A stretch of 64,000 nucleotides of DNA from an uncultured Burkholderiales bacterium (GTDB lineage Bacteria > Pseudomonadota > Gammaproteobacteria > Burkholderiales > Burkholderiaceae_C): contig CAIJQQ010000060.1 of NCBI GenBank assembly GCA_903822825.1, positions 1 through 64,000 of the forward strand, read 5' to 3'. Both the position numbers and the translations under genes were made by a program. This document shows positions 45,557 through 55,020 of this stretch, piece by piece (within the stretch, counting starts at the first letter, position 1; every line of letters starts with the position of its first letter). The notes beneath the pieces were generated by a model that saw nothing but the letters and a program-made list of their open reading frames with translations, was not told where the DNA came from and ran no database searches.

Positions 45557-46705
45557 TCACATCGCCCGCGAAATCACTTCTTTCATGATTTCGCTGGTGC
45601 CGCCATAGATGCGCTGGATGCGGGCGTCGGTGTACATGCGGCCGATCAGGTACTCGTTCATGTAGCCGTAGCCACCAAAGAGTTGCAGGCAGGTGTCCAC
45701 CACGCGGCCCTGCGCCTCCGAGCCCCAGAGCTTGGCCATGGACGCGGTGGCCGTGTCGAGTTGACCGGCCACCAGGTCTTCGACACAGCGGTCGATGAAG
45801 GCGCGGCCCACCTGGATTTCGGTGGCCACTTCGGCCAGCTTGAACTTGGTGTTTTGAAAGTCGGCCACGGTCTGGCCAAAGGCCTTGCGGTCACGCACGT
45901 AGTCGAGGGTGATCTGGTACGCCCCTTCCATCGCCGCCAAGGCGGTCAGGCCAATGATGAGCCGCTCGTAGGGCAGGTCAGCCATGAGCTGGAAGAAGCC
46001 TTGGCCTTCTTTGCCGCCCAAGAGCTGCTCGACGCCCACGCGCACGTCGTCAAAGAACAGCTCAGAGGTGTCTTGCGCCTTGAGGCCGATTTTGTCGAGC
46101 ACGCGGCCCACGCGAAAGCCAGGGCAGTTTTCGGTCTCGACGATCAGGATGGAAGTGCCCTTGGCACCTTGGCTCGGATCGGTCTTGAGCACCACCAGCA
46201 CCACCCCGGCCAGAAAGCCATTGCTGATGAAGGTCTTGGAGCCGTTGATGACATACCCGTCATCGGTGCGTTCAGCGCGGGTGCGGATGCCTTGCAGGTC
46301 CGAGCCCGTGCCCGGCTCGGTCATGGCGATCGCGCCCACCAGCTCGCCCGTGGCCATGCGCGGCAGGTAGCGGCGCTTTTGTTCTTCGGTGCCGTGGTTC
46401 AAAAAGTAATGCGCCACGATGGTGTGCACCGAGGAGTTCATGCCCGTCAGGCTGCGCCGCGACATCTCTTCGTAGAGCACGGCTTCGTGTCGGAAGTCGC
46501 CGCCGCCGCCGCCCCACTCCTCAGGGATGTCGGTGCACAAGAGGCCCAGCGCACCGGCCTTGCGCCACATCTCATGGCCCACGTGGCCGCGCTTGCGGGC
46601 TGCATCGTCTTCGGGCTGCATTTCTTCTTCGATGAACCGGACCACGGTGTCGCGGTATTGGTCCAGATCGGGGTCGGTCCAGGAGCGGCGGAACTGAATG
46701 GGCAT
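45557..46705 (-). CDS. acyl-CoA dehydrogenase, long-chain/isovaleryl type active site
   Basis: This flavoenzyme oxidises an acyl-CoA to the 2,3-enoyl-CoA and passes electrons to ETF. It has 382 residues. AMTEPGTGSDLQGI and TFISNGFLAG are the substrate and FAD signatures; the C-terminus is LFGGYGYMNEYLIGRMYTDARI then IYGGTSEIMKEVI. The usual Glu in YEGT is Gly here, while Glu247 in LPYERLIIG is present. This is the arrangement of LCAD and isovaleryl-CoA dehydrogenase, where the base sits in that earlier helix. A CCCCTAGG-type repeat lies in the leader. The exact substrate is not clear. Confidence 0.93.
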   Translation of the reverse strand: MPIQFRRSWTDPDLDQYRDTVVRFIEEEMQPEDDAARKRGHVGHEMWRKAGALGLLCTDIPEEWGGGGGDFRHEAVLYEEMSRRSLTGMNSSVHTIVAHYFLNHGTEEQKRRYLPRMATGELVGAIAMTEPGTGSDLQGIRTRAERTDDGYVINGSKTFISNGFLAGVVLVVLKTDPSQGAKGTSILIVETENCPGFRVGRVLDKIGLKAQDTSELFFDDVRVGVEQLLGGKEGQGFFQLMADLPYERLIIGLTALAAMEGAYQITLDYVRDRKAFGQTVADFQNTKFKLAEVATEIQVGRAFIDRCVEDLVAGQLDTATASMAKLWGSEAQGRVVDTCLQLFGGYGYMNEYLIGRMYTDARIQRIYGGTSEIMKEVISRAM

Positions 46706-46817
46706 GGCGGACTTTCAGATCAAATGCTTCAACATTGATCCCGATTGTGCAGTCACCCAGCCCTCGGGGCAGTCACCTTTGACCTAGGGGAAGACCCGCA
46801 GCATGGGCCTGACCGGA

Positions 46818-47864
46818 TCAGGCCGCTTCTTTGTAGAAGAACCCACCGTGCACGTTGCGCGGTGCCAGCGGGCCAACCGCCTGGCTGATGGCGCCGATGT
46901 GCTCGGGCGTGGTGCCGCAGCAACCGCCCACGATGTTGACCAGGCCTTCGGCGGCAAATTCGTGCAGCAAGCGGCTGGTCACGTCTGGCGTTTCGTCAAA
47001 GCCAGTGTCGCTCATGGGGTTGGGCAAGCCCGCATTGGGGTAGCAGCTGATGAACGTGTCGCCCGCGACCTTGTTCAGCTCCTGGATGTAGGGGCGCATC
47101 AACGTCGCGCCCAAAGCGCAGTTCAGGCCAATGGCCAGGGGCTGCGCGTGGCGCACGCTGTGCCAGAAAGCGGTGACGGTCTGACCACTGAGGATGCGGC
47201 CCGAAGCGTCGGTCACGGTGCCGCTGATGATGAGGGGCAGGCGCTGGCCGCTGGCTTCAAAGAATTCTTCGATGGCAAACAGCGCAGCCTTGGCGTTCAG
47301 CGTGTCAAAAATCGTCTCGACCAGCAGCACGTCCGAGCCGCCTTCCACCAAAGCTTCAACCTGCTCGTAATAAGCGGCACGCAGCTCTTCAAAGGTCACG
47401 TTGCGGGCACCCGCATCGTTCACATCCGGGCTGATGCTGGCGGTCTTGGGCGTGGGGCCCAAAGCGCCGACCACAAAGCGGGGCTTGTCGGGGGTAGAGA
47501 ACTTGTCGCAAGCAGCGCGGGCTATTTTTGCGGATTGCAGGTTCATCTCGCGGGCCAGGTGCTGCATGTCGTAGTCGGCTTGGGCGATGGTCGTAGCACC
47601 AAAGGTGTTGGTCTCGATCAGGTCGGCCCCGGCGGCGAGATACCCTTCGTGGATGTCACGGACCACGTCGGGGCGCGTGAGGCTCAGCAGCTCGTTGTTG
47701 CCCTTGATGTCTTTGGGGAAGTCCTTGAAACGCTCGCCCCGGTAGTCGGCCTCGGTCAGCTTGAAGCGCTGGATCATGGTGCCCATGGCGCCGTCGAGGA
47801 TGGCGATGCGGGTTTTCAGGATCTCGGGAAGCGCTTGGGCGCGGGTGTAAACAGGGGCTTTCAT
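46818..47864 (-). CDS. metH: homocysteine S-methyltransferase domain of methionine synthase (split MetH, N-terminal portion)
   Basis: This 348-residue zinc-dependent homocysteine-binding module equals the first domain of MetH. The N-terminus [15 protein letters not shown] is the MetH form; zinc ligands are Cys in GLNCALGA and the Cys pair in [10 protein letters not shown]. It must act with the separately encoded pterin/B12 part at 40384-43161. It lies 35 bases downstream of queC and has no SAH riboswitch of its own. AGGGG lies just before the ATG at 47864. Together the two parts total 1,273 residues, near the length of intact MetH. Confidence 0.94.
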   Translation of the reverse strand: MKAPVYTRAQALPEILKTRIAILDGAMGTMIQRFKLTEADYRGERFKDFPKDIKGNNELLSLTRPDVVRDIHEGYLAAGADLIETNTFGATTIAQADYDMQHLAREMNLQSAKIARAACDKFSTPDKPRFVVGALGPTPKTASISPDVNDAGARNVTFEELRAAYYEQVEALVEGGSDVLLVETIFDTLNAKAALFAIEEFFEASGQRLPLIISGTVTDASGRILSGQTVTAFWHSVRHAQPLAIGLNCALGATLMRPYIQELNKVAGDTFISCYPNAGLPNPMSDTGFDETPDVTSRLLHEFAAEGLVNIVGGCCGTTPEHIGAISQAVGPLAPRNVHGGFFYKEAA

Positions 47865-47899
47865 GGCCCCTATTGTAAAAGTCCGGGCTACAGGTCTTT

Positions 47900-48619
47900 T
47901 CAGGCTTTTTGATAACGCTCAAAACCGGCGGCCCTGAGCTGGCAAGCCGGACACTGGCCGCAGCCATAACCCCAGTCGCGGCGCAGGGTGCGCTCGCCGA
48001 GGTAGCAGGTGTGGCTGTGCTCGACGATCAGGTCAACCATCGCATGTCCACCACCCGACGCATCGGCCCGCTGGCCCAGCTCGTAGGCCAGTTGCCAGGT
48101 CTGGGCCTTGTCGATCCACATGAGCGGTGTCTCGATCAGCAGTTTGCGATCCATGCCCAGCGACAGGGCGACCTGCATGGCCTTCATGGTGTCGTCGCGG
48201 CAGTCGGGGTAGCCCGAGAAATCCGTCTCGCACACGCCCGTGACGATGACCTGCAAACCCCGGCGATACGCCAGCGAGGCGGCCAGCGTGAGGAACAGCA
48301 GGTTGCGGCCCGGCACAAAGGTGTTGGGCAGGCCCGAACTTTCCATCGCGATCGCGGTGTCGCGGGTCAACGACGTTTCGCTGATTTGGCCCAAGATGCC
48401 GGCATCCAGCAGGTGGTCTTCGCCCATTTTGTCGGCCCAAGCAGGGAAGCGGCTCTTGACCGCAGCCAGCACGTTCAGGCGGGCATCCAGCTCGACTTTG
48501 TGGCGCTGGCCATAGTCAAACGCCAAGGTTTCGACCCGCTCGTAGCGGGCCAAGGCATGGGCCAGGCAGGTGGTGGAGTCCTGACCACCGGAGAACAAGA
48601 CAAGGGCGGAGGTGTGCAT
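47900..48619 (-). CDS. queC: 7-cyano-7-deazaguanine synthase QueC
   Basis: QueC converts 7-carboxy-7-deazaguanine to preQ0 with ammonia and ATP in queuosine biosynthesis. It has 239 residues; the PP-loop [16 protein letters not shown] is at the N-terminus, [18 protein letters not shown] in the middle, and a zinc-binding Cys set at the C-terminus ([29 protein letters not shown]). ATG 48619 is chosen; the longer frame to 48700 reads into the divergent recQ start. The last base lies 35 bases before metH1, so the two may be co-transcribed. Confidence 0.95.
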   Translation of the reverse strand: MHTSALVLFSGGQDSTTCLAHALARYERVETLAFDYGQRHKVELDARLNVLAAVKSRFPAWADKMGEDHLLDAGILGQISETSLTRDTAIAMESSGLPNTFVPGRNLLFLTLAASLAYRRGLQVIVTGVCETDFSGYPDCRDDTMKAMQVALSLGMDRKLLIETPLMWIDKAQTWQLAYELGQRADASGGGHAMVDLIVEHSHTCYLGERTLRRDWGYGCGQCPACQLRAAGFERYQKA

Positions 48620-48659
48620 GGGCGGCAATGGTAATCGGTAGCGCACAATATCGGCTGTT

Positions 48660-50564
48660 TTGCCGTCACAGAGTCCCTTTTTGTCCCCCCACCTGCCCAT
48701 CCTGCGCGAAGTTTTTGGCTACGACGCCTTTCGCGGTCCGCAGCAAGCCATCATCGACCACGTGGCCGCAGGGGGCGATGCGCTGGTGCTCATGCCCACG
48801 GGCGGCGGCAAGTCGCTGTGCTACCAGATCCCGGCGATCGCGCGCCAACGGGCAGGTCACGGCATCACTGTCGTCGTTTCACCCCTCATCGCGCTGATGC
48901 ACGACCAGGTCGGTGCGCTGCACGAGGCGGGCGTGAGTGCCGCATTTCTGAACTCCACCCTCTCCAGCGAAGAAGCCAGCGACATCGAACGGCGCTTGCT
49001 GCGTGGCGAGATCACTCTGCTCTACGCCGCGCCCGAGCGGGTGACCAACGCCCGCTTTCTGGCGCAGATGGATTCGCTGCTCGAACGCGGGCTGTTGAGC
49101 TTGTTTGCGATCGACGAAGCGCATTGCGTGAGCCAGTGGGGCCATGACTTCCGGCCCGAGTACCGCGGCCTGACGGTGCTGCACGAGCGCTACCCGAGCG
49201 TGCCGCGTGTGGCGCTCACGGCCACGGCCGATGCACTCACGCGAGCCGACATTGTCGAGCGGCTGCAACTGGAGAGCGCCGAGCTGTTCATCAGCAGCTT
49301 TGACCGTCCCAACATCCGCTACACCATCGTTGAGAAAAAAGACGCCAGCACGCAACTGCTTCGATTCATCGAGCGTGAACACCCCGAAGAAGCCGGCGTG
49401 GTCTATTGCCAGTCGCGCAAGCGGGTGGAAGAGATCGCCGCCATGTTGGTGGAGTCGGGCATCCGTGCGCTGCCGTACCACGCGGGCCTGCCCGCCGATA
49501 TGCGCCAACGCCACCAGAACGAGTTTCTGCGCGAAGAAGGCGTGGTGATGGTGGCCACCATCGCGTTTGGCATGGGCATCGACAAGCCCGATGTGCGCTT
49601 TGTGGCCCATCTGGACATGCCCAAAAACATCGAAGGCTATTACCAGGAGACAGGTCGCGCCGGACGCGACGGGCTGGCGTCTGACGCGTGGATGGCTTAT
49701 GGCCTACAGGACGTGGTGAACCAGCGCCGCATGATCGACGAAAGCCCGGCGGGCGAAGAGTTCAAGCAGGTCATGCGCGGCAAGCTCGACGCGCTGCTGG
49801 GCCTGGCCGAGGCGACCGACTGCCGCCGCGTGCGCCTGCTGAGTTACTTTGGCGAGACCTGTGCAGGCCAGCAGGACAGCACGCAAGGCGTTTACATGCC
49901 GTATTGCGGCAACTGCGACAACTGCCTGAATCCCCCCGAGGTGTGGGACGGGACCGACGCGGCCCGCAAGCTGCTGTCGACCGTGTACCGGTGCCAGCAA
50001 AGCAGCGGCCACCACTTTGGCGCAGGCCACACCATGGACATTGTGCGCGGCAAAAAGACCGACAAGGTGGTGCAGCGTGGCCATGAAAGCATCAGCACCT
50101 TTGGCCTGGGTGCGGACTACAGCGAGCAACAACTGCGCGCCGTGATGCGCCAGCTGATCGCGATTGGCGCGCTGCATGTGCACACCGAAGACGGTTTCAG
50201 CACCCTGCACCTGACCGAAGGCTCACGCGCCGTGCTCAAGGGCGAGGTGGCAGTGCAACTGCGCGAGAGCACCAGTCAGCGCGGCGACAAACGCAGCCGC
50301 TCACGCAGCGCGCCCAGCCCGGCAGCGGCCAACCTGGGGCAAGACGCGATGGTGCGCTTCATCAACCTCAAAGCCTGGCGCGCCGAGGTGGCAAAAGAGC
50401 ACAACCTGCCCGCATACGTGATCTTCCACGACGCCACGCTGGCCGCGATCGCCGAAGCCGCGCCACACAGCCTGGTCGACCTGCAGGGCATCAGCGGATT
50501 GGGTGTGAAAAAGCTCGAAGCCTATGGCGAGCAAGTGCTCAAGGTGTGCAACGGGGCAACTTGA
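48660..50564 (+). CDS. recQ: ATP-dependent DNA helicase RecQ
   Basis: This 3'-5' helicase of recombination and repair has about 634 residues. Order of motifs: Walker [10 protein letters not shown] (45-52), DEAH box [19 protein letters not shown], helicase motif [16 protein letters not shown] zinc cluster CGNCDNC, winged helix, and a C-terminal HRDC domain ([19 protein letters not shown]). A Ser/Arg-rich linker (about 525-545) precedes HRDC. The frame starts at a TTG (48660); a later TTG at 48681 is also possible. The gene is divergent from queC, with 40 bases between starts. Confidence 0.95.
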   Translation: MPSQSPFLSPHLPILREVFGYDAFRGPQQAIIDHVAAGGDALVLMPTGGGKSLCYQIPAIARQRAGHGITVVVSPLIALMHDQVGALHEAGVSAAFLNSTLSSEEASDIERRLLRGEITLLYAAPERVTNARFLAQMDSLLERGLLSLFAIDEAHCVSQWGHDFRPEYRGLTVLHERYPSVPRVALTATADALTRADIVERLQLESAELFISSFDRPNIRYTIVEKKDASTQLLRFIEREHPEEAGVVYCQSRKRVEEIAAMLVESGIRALPYHAGLPADMRQRHQNEFLREEGVVMVATIAFGMGIDKPDVRFVAHLDMPKNIEGYYQETGRAGRDGLASDAWMAYGLQDVVNQRRMIDESPAGEEFKQVMRGKLDALLGLAEATDCRRVRLLSYFGETCAGQQDSTQGVYMPYCGNCDNCLNPPEVWDGTDAARKLLSTVYRCQQSSGHHFGAGHTMDIVRGKKTDKVVQRGHESISTFGLGADYSEQQLRAVMRQLIAIGALHVHTEDGFSTLHLTEGSRAVLKGEVAVQLRESTSQRGDKRSRSRSAPSPAAANLGQDAMVRFINLKAWRAEVAKEHNLPAYVIFHDATLAAIAEAAPHSLVDLQGISGLGVKKLEAYGEQVLKVCNGAT

Positions 50565-50603
50565 AGGCCCCTCAGACGCAGTTCAAAACAATTGGTCTGG
50601 GGC

Positions 50604-51347
50604 TCAATTCGAAAAATTGACTTTCACGCACAACTGGTAGCCCGTGCCCCAGACCGATTTGATGGCGGGTTCATCGTCTTCCAATTGAAAGCTTTTGAAT
50701 TTTTTGCGCAGCCGGGAAACCATCTCTTCCAGAGCACGCTTGCTCATCACTTCGTCGTTGTCTTGTTGCGAGAACAAATCAAACAGTGCGCCCCACTCCA
50801 GGGTGTTGTCTTTGGCTTGAACCAAGGCCAGCAAAATCATTTTTTCCTTGCTGGTCAATCGCAGTTTTTTTGTTTGCCCTGGTCCCAGCAGTGTCCGGTC
50901 TCGCAAACCCAGGGTCCATTCATGGACAGATGAGGATTGCCGCAAGCGCCGTCCCAGACTGAGCAGCACGAGAACCAATTCATCGGGCACCACCGGTTTG
51001 GTCAAGTAGACGTCTGCGCCGCCCTCTTTGTAACCGGCAATGCGGTCGTTCGGCGCGACACGCGCAGTCATGATCACAATGCCACTGTCTGGTCGATTGT
51101 CTCTGACCCTTCGGCAGAGACTCAAGCCATTTTCGCCCGGAAGGTTCAGGTCAATGAGGTACACATCAAAAGCAATGCGGGCGTTCAAGTCATCGAGTCC
51201 CAACGCACAGTTGGCGGCATGCACTTCAAAACCATTCGCCTTCAAATGCACCTCTATTTCATCTCGCAACATGGGGTCGTCTTCCACCAAGGCAATGACC
51301 AGTGGGGATTGCGCCATCAAAGGAGGGCCCCCCCTGAGCGAGTTCAT
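50604..51347 (-). CDS. OmpR-family response regulator
   Basis: This 247-residue two-component response regulator has a receiver domain at about residues 15-125 with phospho-acceptor Asp66 (LIDLNLPGENGL), the acidic pair in LVEDDPML and Lys in YLTKPV. A C-terminal winged-helix DNA-binding domain (KLRLTSKEKMILLAL, RALEEMVSRLRKKFK, SVWGTGYQL) follows. The ATG at 51347 overlaps the stop of the kinase gene by four bases, so I keep this start even though MAQSP ten codons later begins nearer the domain. The targets are unknown. Confidence 0.93.
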   Translation of the reverse strand: MNSLRGGPPLMAQSPLVIALVEDDPMLRDEIEVHLKANGFEVHAANCALGLDDLNARIAFDVYLIDLNLPGENGLSLCRRVRDNRPDSGIVIMTARVAPNDRIAGYKEGGADVYLTKPVVPDELVLVLLSLGRRLRQSSSVHEWTLGLRDRTLLGPGQTKKLRLTSKEKMILLALVQAKDNTLEWGALFDLFSQQDNDEVMSKRALEEMVSRLRKKFKSFQLEDDEPAIKSVWGTGYQLCVKVNFSN

Positions 51348-53221
51348 GACGGAAACCTCACTTCAAAAGTCACAACGGGACCTTGCCTTTGATAATGCAC
51401 AGTGGCGCCAATTTTTTTAGCAGCCGAGTGCACCAAACTCAGCCCAATGCCCATGCCCGGAAGATTTTGAAAATTCGGATGCCGGTAATAACGTTCAAAC
51501 AAGCGGTCTTCATCCGGTTGGTTGCCCTCAGAGACAAAGTTGCTGATCTGAAAACTCGTGGTCACGGGGTCCAAGCGCACGATCTTGATGCTGACATGTC
51601 CATCGGAAGAGTATTTGAATGCATTGGTGACCAAGTTATCCAAAATCAATGTCGAAAATTGAGGTGCGGCATTGAAAGACGCGCCATCTTCTATTTCGAG
51701 ATAAAGTTTTTTCAAGTCTGAATGCTCTTGCAATACCTCATTCATCAATTCAGTTGCAAGAATTTTTTCCGCATCGACAAGTGCGCCATGGCGTTCAATT
51801 TTGTTGGACATGGCCACATGCTCGATCAATGTATCCATGCGGCTCACAGAAGCATCGATATTTTGAATTCTCACCATGGAGTCTCCCCAAGCCTGTGCCG
51901 ACTTTTGGAGTGTTGAGAGGGCAAATTTGATGGTGCTCAGTGGTGTCTTGAGCTCATGCGTCAACATGTCGATGAGCGCCATTTGTTCTTTGAGTTGAAT
52001 TTGTTGGAATCGGGATTTTTCAGCATCCAGCTCCATTTGCTGCACCGCCCGCATGTCCAGCAATTTCCGTTTGGATTTTTCGTGCGTCACGATCAACAGC
52101 ACGGCCAAACCAAAAATAATGCCATTCAATCGCATGTCTCGGTTGTATTGGATGATGCCGATTTGATCGCGCCAATTGATCCACCCAAATGCATAAAGCG
52201 TTCCGATGAGCACCACTGAGAAGTAAACGAACCAGCCAATTTGAATGAGTTTCTTTCCAGGAATTGGCGATTGAACTTGGAAAGTTCCCCAGATGTGGAG
52301 CAATGGGCAAAGCACCATCACTGCCAAATTGAGCCAATAAAACAGACCCACGTGACCGATCTCCATCAGTGCCAGGCTCACACAACAAACAAACACCAAA
52401 ACAAAAGTGGCTTTGACATACATGGCGCTCGGCTTGTAATTGGCTGTAAGCGCCAGGCCCAGCAGCACGGTCATCGCAATTCTCAACACCTGCGTGAGGT
52501 TGCCGATGTGGTGGATGACGTCCAAGGGCACGCCCACAAACGCGTAAGCCAACACCCCCGTTGCAGCGCAAGTCGTCAGGACCACCGATGCCTGAAAACA
52601 GCTGTAAACCAAAAGCAAGCGCGTGCGCTCTAGCACCAAAAAAACCAATGCCAAAACCATCAGTGTGATCGACAAGGTCAAAGAGACGGCGATGCGAATC
52701 ATCCGTTCAATGGACAATTGACGCACCTGATCAGCCGGCATCACTTCGGCACGCACCACCCGAGCACCATGGGTGTTGATTTTTAAAAATACCTGATGGC
52801 TCTCATCGTTCAAAGCACCCAACTCAAAACAGTTCAAATCAACAGGGCAAAATTTGACCAGCTTGGGATGCTGCGCACCTCCCAACTGCTCACGCCAATG
52901 TCCTTCGACCCATTCAAACACATTCAGATGGTCCAAAAAGTAGGGGCCCACCACCAGCACCCAAGGACTGGCTGACCCCGAGTCGGTCGACAATGGTCCA
53001 TCAGGGTCAACCACTGTGCGGATGCGCATCCAAGTGCTGCCCTCTTTGAAGCCCACCCTCAATTGATCGGTAAAGGGTAAAAATTCTGACTCAGGCAAGT
53101 CTTTGACAGAATATTTCTCAGAGGTGTCTTGCAGGTACGACGTTTCAACGTGGTAGCGCGTTTGGTCAGCAGTGGCGGCCAGTGCCCAAGTCATCAACAG
53201 CAAAAATAAAAATTTCTTCAT
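51344..53221 (-). CDS. sensor histidine kinase with 7TMR-DISM-like sensor
   Basis: This 625-residue membrane histidine kinase partners the response regulator that follows. It has a signal peptide (residues 1-19) and an extracytoplasmic domain (about 20-165) resembling 7TMR-DISMED2. Seven hydrophobic helices (about 175-385) follow, then a coiled linker, HisKA with His422 in MLTHELKTPLS, and an HATPase with DNLVTNAFKYSS and GMGIGLSLV. DISM sensors bind carbohydrates or related ligands in known cases; here the ligand is unknown. No promoter element could be assigned in the gap upstream. Confidence 0.92.
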   Translation of the reverse strand: MKKFLFLLLMTWALAATADQTRYHVETSYLQDTSEKYSVKDLPESEFLPFTDQLRVGFKEGSTWMRIRTVVDPDGPLSTDSGSASPWVLVVGPYFLDHLNVFEWVEGHWREQLGGAQHPKLVKFCPVDLNCFELGALNDESHQVFLKINTHGARVVRAEVMPADQVRQLSIERMIRIAVSLTLSITLMVLALVFLVLERTRLLLVYSCFQASVVLTTCAATGVLAYAFVGVPLDVIHHIGNLTQVLRIAMTVLLGLALTANYKPSAMYVKATFVLVFVCCVSLALMEIGHVGLFYWLNLAVMVLCPLLHIWGTFQVQSPIPGKKLIQIGWFVYFSVVLIGTLYAFGWINWRDQIGIIQYNRDMRLNGIIFGLAVLLIVTHEKSKRKLLDMRAVQQMELDAEKSRFQQIQLKEQMALIDMLTHELKTPLSTIKFALSTLQKSAQAWGDSMVRIQNIDASVSRMDTLIEHVAMSNKIERHGALVDAEKILATELMNEVLQEHSDLKKLYLEIEDGASFNAAPQFSTLILDNLVTNAFKYSSDGHVSIKIVRLDPVTTSFQISNFVSEGNQPDEDRLFERYYRHPNFQNLPGMGIGLSLVHSAAKKIGATVHYQRQGPVVTFEVRFPS

Positions 53222-53400
53222 GGTTGCTTGAAATCATAGGAGCTTGCTGTTGGTAAAAACACCAGCCCGAAAATTTAATCCCAATTGCCCGCTTTTTGTG
53301 AGAGCTATTGAGAGCTTTTGCGGGGATTTATGAAAGTGCAGCGACCCTCCAATGCTAGATTGATATTCATCATTGTGAAATCAACTTGGGAACTTTTTAC

Positions 53401-53676
53401 ATGCCATCACTCAAACAGTTGGAGCTGGAAAAAGCCGCGTTGGACTTGAAAATTGCTCAGTCGATTGAAGCCGCCAAAAAAATGGATGCAGAGTTGGAGA
53501 AGGCTCGACTCAAACAAGAAGCGATCGACAAAAGCACCCTTGAGATCCAGTCGGTCTTGCAAAAATACAGCTTGCGCATGGAGGATGTCTTCCCGACACC
53601 CCCCACCAGCACCAAATTGCACAAAAAAGAAGGGCAAAGCCTCCGCGAAATACGGCAGTTTTTCAATAACCATTGA
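53401..53676 (+). CDS. H-NS-like oligomerisation-domain protein, DNA-binding end missing (possible frameshift)
   Basis: This 91-residue protein is almost entirely coiled coil at its start (MPSLKQLELEKAALDLKIAQ), followed by EIQSVLQKYSLRMEDVF, which resembles the linker side of H-NS-family proteins (a helix then YGLTxxDLF). The expected C-terminal DNA-binding motif (AKYR...TW.GRG) is absent. In the next frame, just after an A6 run at 53623-53628, the sequence reads KKKGKASAKYG, similar to the start of that motif, but TW-GRG does not follow. It is either a decayed H-NS gene or a short H-NS-binding partner. It has an AT-rich promoter region upstream. Confidence 0.6.
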   Translation: MPSLKQLELEKAALDLKIAQSIEAAKKMDAELEKARLKQEAIDKSTLEIQSVLQKYSLRMEDVFPTPPTSTKLHKKEGQSLREIRQFFNNH

Positions 53677-53701
53677 ACCGTTGGTCAACGGGCACCTGTG
53701 C

Positions 53702-54784
53702 TCAAGCTGCATCCACCTGTATCGCCCCGCGCCGAATTTGGTCGCGCTCCAGGCTTTCAAACAATGCCTTGAAATTGCCTTCGCCAAAGCCCTCGTCGGC
53801 CTTGCGCTGGATGAACTCGAAGAACACCGGGCCGAGCACGGTCTGGCTGAAGATCTGCAACAGCAAACGCTTATCGCCATTCGCAGTCGAGCCGTCCAGC
53901 AAAATGCCACGCGCCTGCAACTCATGCACAGCCTCGCCATGGCCCTTGAGGCGCTCTTCGAGCATCTCGTAATAGATGTCGTTGGGCGCGGTCATGAGCG
54001 GAATGCCCGCCATCTGCAAGGCGTCCACACTGGCCATGATGTCGTCGGTCAACAGCGCGATGTGCTGGATGCCTTCGCCGTTGAACTGCATCAGGAACTC
54101 TTCGATTTGCCCACCGGTCTTGCCCGACTCTTCGTTGAGCGGGATGCGGATCATGCCGTCAGGTGCCGTCATGGCGCGGCTGGTGAGGCCCGTGTGCGTG
54201 CCTTGGATGTCGAAGTAACGGATCTCACGGAAGTTGAAAATCTTCTCGTAAAAACCACTCCAGTAGGCCATTCTGCCCTTGTAGACGTTGTGCGTCATGT
54301 GGTCGATGATCTTGAAGCCGTGACCAGGTGGATGGCGGTCCACGCCGTCGATGAATTCAAAGTCAATGTCGTAGATGCTTCTGCCGTCTTCAAAGCGGTC
54401 GATCAGGTAGAGCGGCGCACCACCAATACCTTTGATCGCAGGCAAGCGCAACTCCATCGGTCCGGTGGGCACTTCCACGGGTTGCGCGCCCATCTCCAAT
54501 GCGCGTTCATAGGCTTTGTGCGAGTCCTTCACCCGAAACGCCAGCGCACAGGCACAAGGCCCGTGCTCGGCTGCAAAGTAGCCCGCCAGGCTCTTGGGCT
54601 CGCGGTTGACGATGAAATTGATGTCGCCCTGGCGAAAAAGCACCACGTCTTTGGATCGGTGTTTGGCCACCAGCGAAAAGCCCATTTTTTCAAACAAAGG
54701 CTCCAGCACACCCGCTGAAGGCGAGGCGAACTCCACAAACTCGAAACCACACAAACCCATCGGGTTGTCAAACAGATCAGCCAT
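53702..54784 (-). CDS. hppD: 4-hydroxyphenylpyruvate dioxygenase
   Basis: This non-haem iron dioxygenase turns 4-hydroxyphenylpyruvate into homogentisate in tyrosine degradation. In 360 residues it has two vicinal-oxygen-chelate repeats; iron ligands are His in [12 protein letters not shown], His in [12 protein letters not shown] and Glu in [12 protein letters not shown]. Substrate-contacting Asn and Gln are in [18 protein letters not shown]. Start ATG 54784 with TGGAG upstream is preferred over the ATG at 54841. No homogentisate dioxygenase or fumarylacetoacetase gene lies beside it. Confidence 0.94.
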   Translation of the reverse strand: MADLFDNPMGLCGFEFVEFASPSAGVLEPLFEKMGFSLVAKHRSKDVVLFRQGDINFIVNREPKSLAGYFAAEHGPCACALAFRVKDSHKAYERALEMGAQPVEVPTGPMELRLPAIKGIGGAPLYLIDRFEDGRSIYDIDFEFIDGVDRHPPGHGFKIIDHMTHNVYKGRMAYWSGFYEKIFNFREIRYFDIQGTHTGLTSRAMTAPDGMIRIPLNEESGKTGGQIEEFLMQFNGEGIQHIALLTDDIMASVDALQMAGIPLMTAPNDIYYEMLEERLKGHGEAVHELQARGILLDGSTANGDKRLLLQIFSQTVLGPVFFEFIQRKADEGFGEGNFKALFESLERDQIRRGAIQVDAA

Positions 54785-55020
54785 GAAAAACTCCAGTGAG
54801 GATGCGAACCCACCCATCACAAACGCGGGTGATCGCATCAAAAATCAAACTATGGGGAATGCCACCGCTGTGGGTGACAGATTTCACTGGCGCTGAGCGG
54901 GTGGCGCGCACGGCTTGCCCCGCGTGCTGCGCGCGAGGTGGATGCCGAAGATCAGGACTTGAATGGACATAGGTTGATGGTGACGGTTGACAGCGCCTAT
55001 GTCAACCGCGCCAACACGTT

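Noticed and set aside
47865-47899. Second SAH riboswitch before metH1
   Set aside because: Only 35 bases separate queC and metH1 and none of the aptamer elements is there.
50565-50603. Terminator between recQ and the response regulator gene
   Set aside because: GCCCC...AGAC/GTCTGGGGC pairs only with a two-base bulge and a long loop, and no T run follows.
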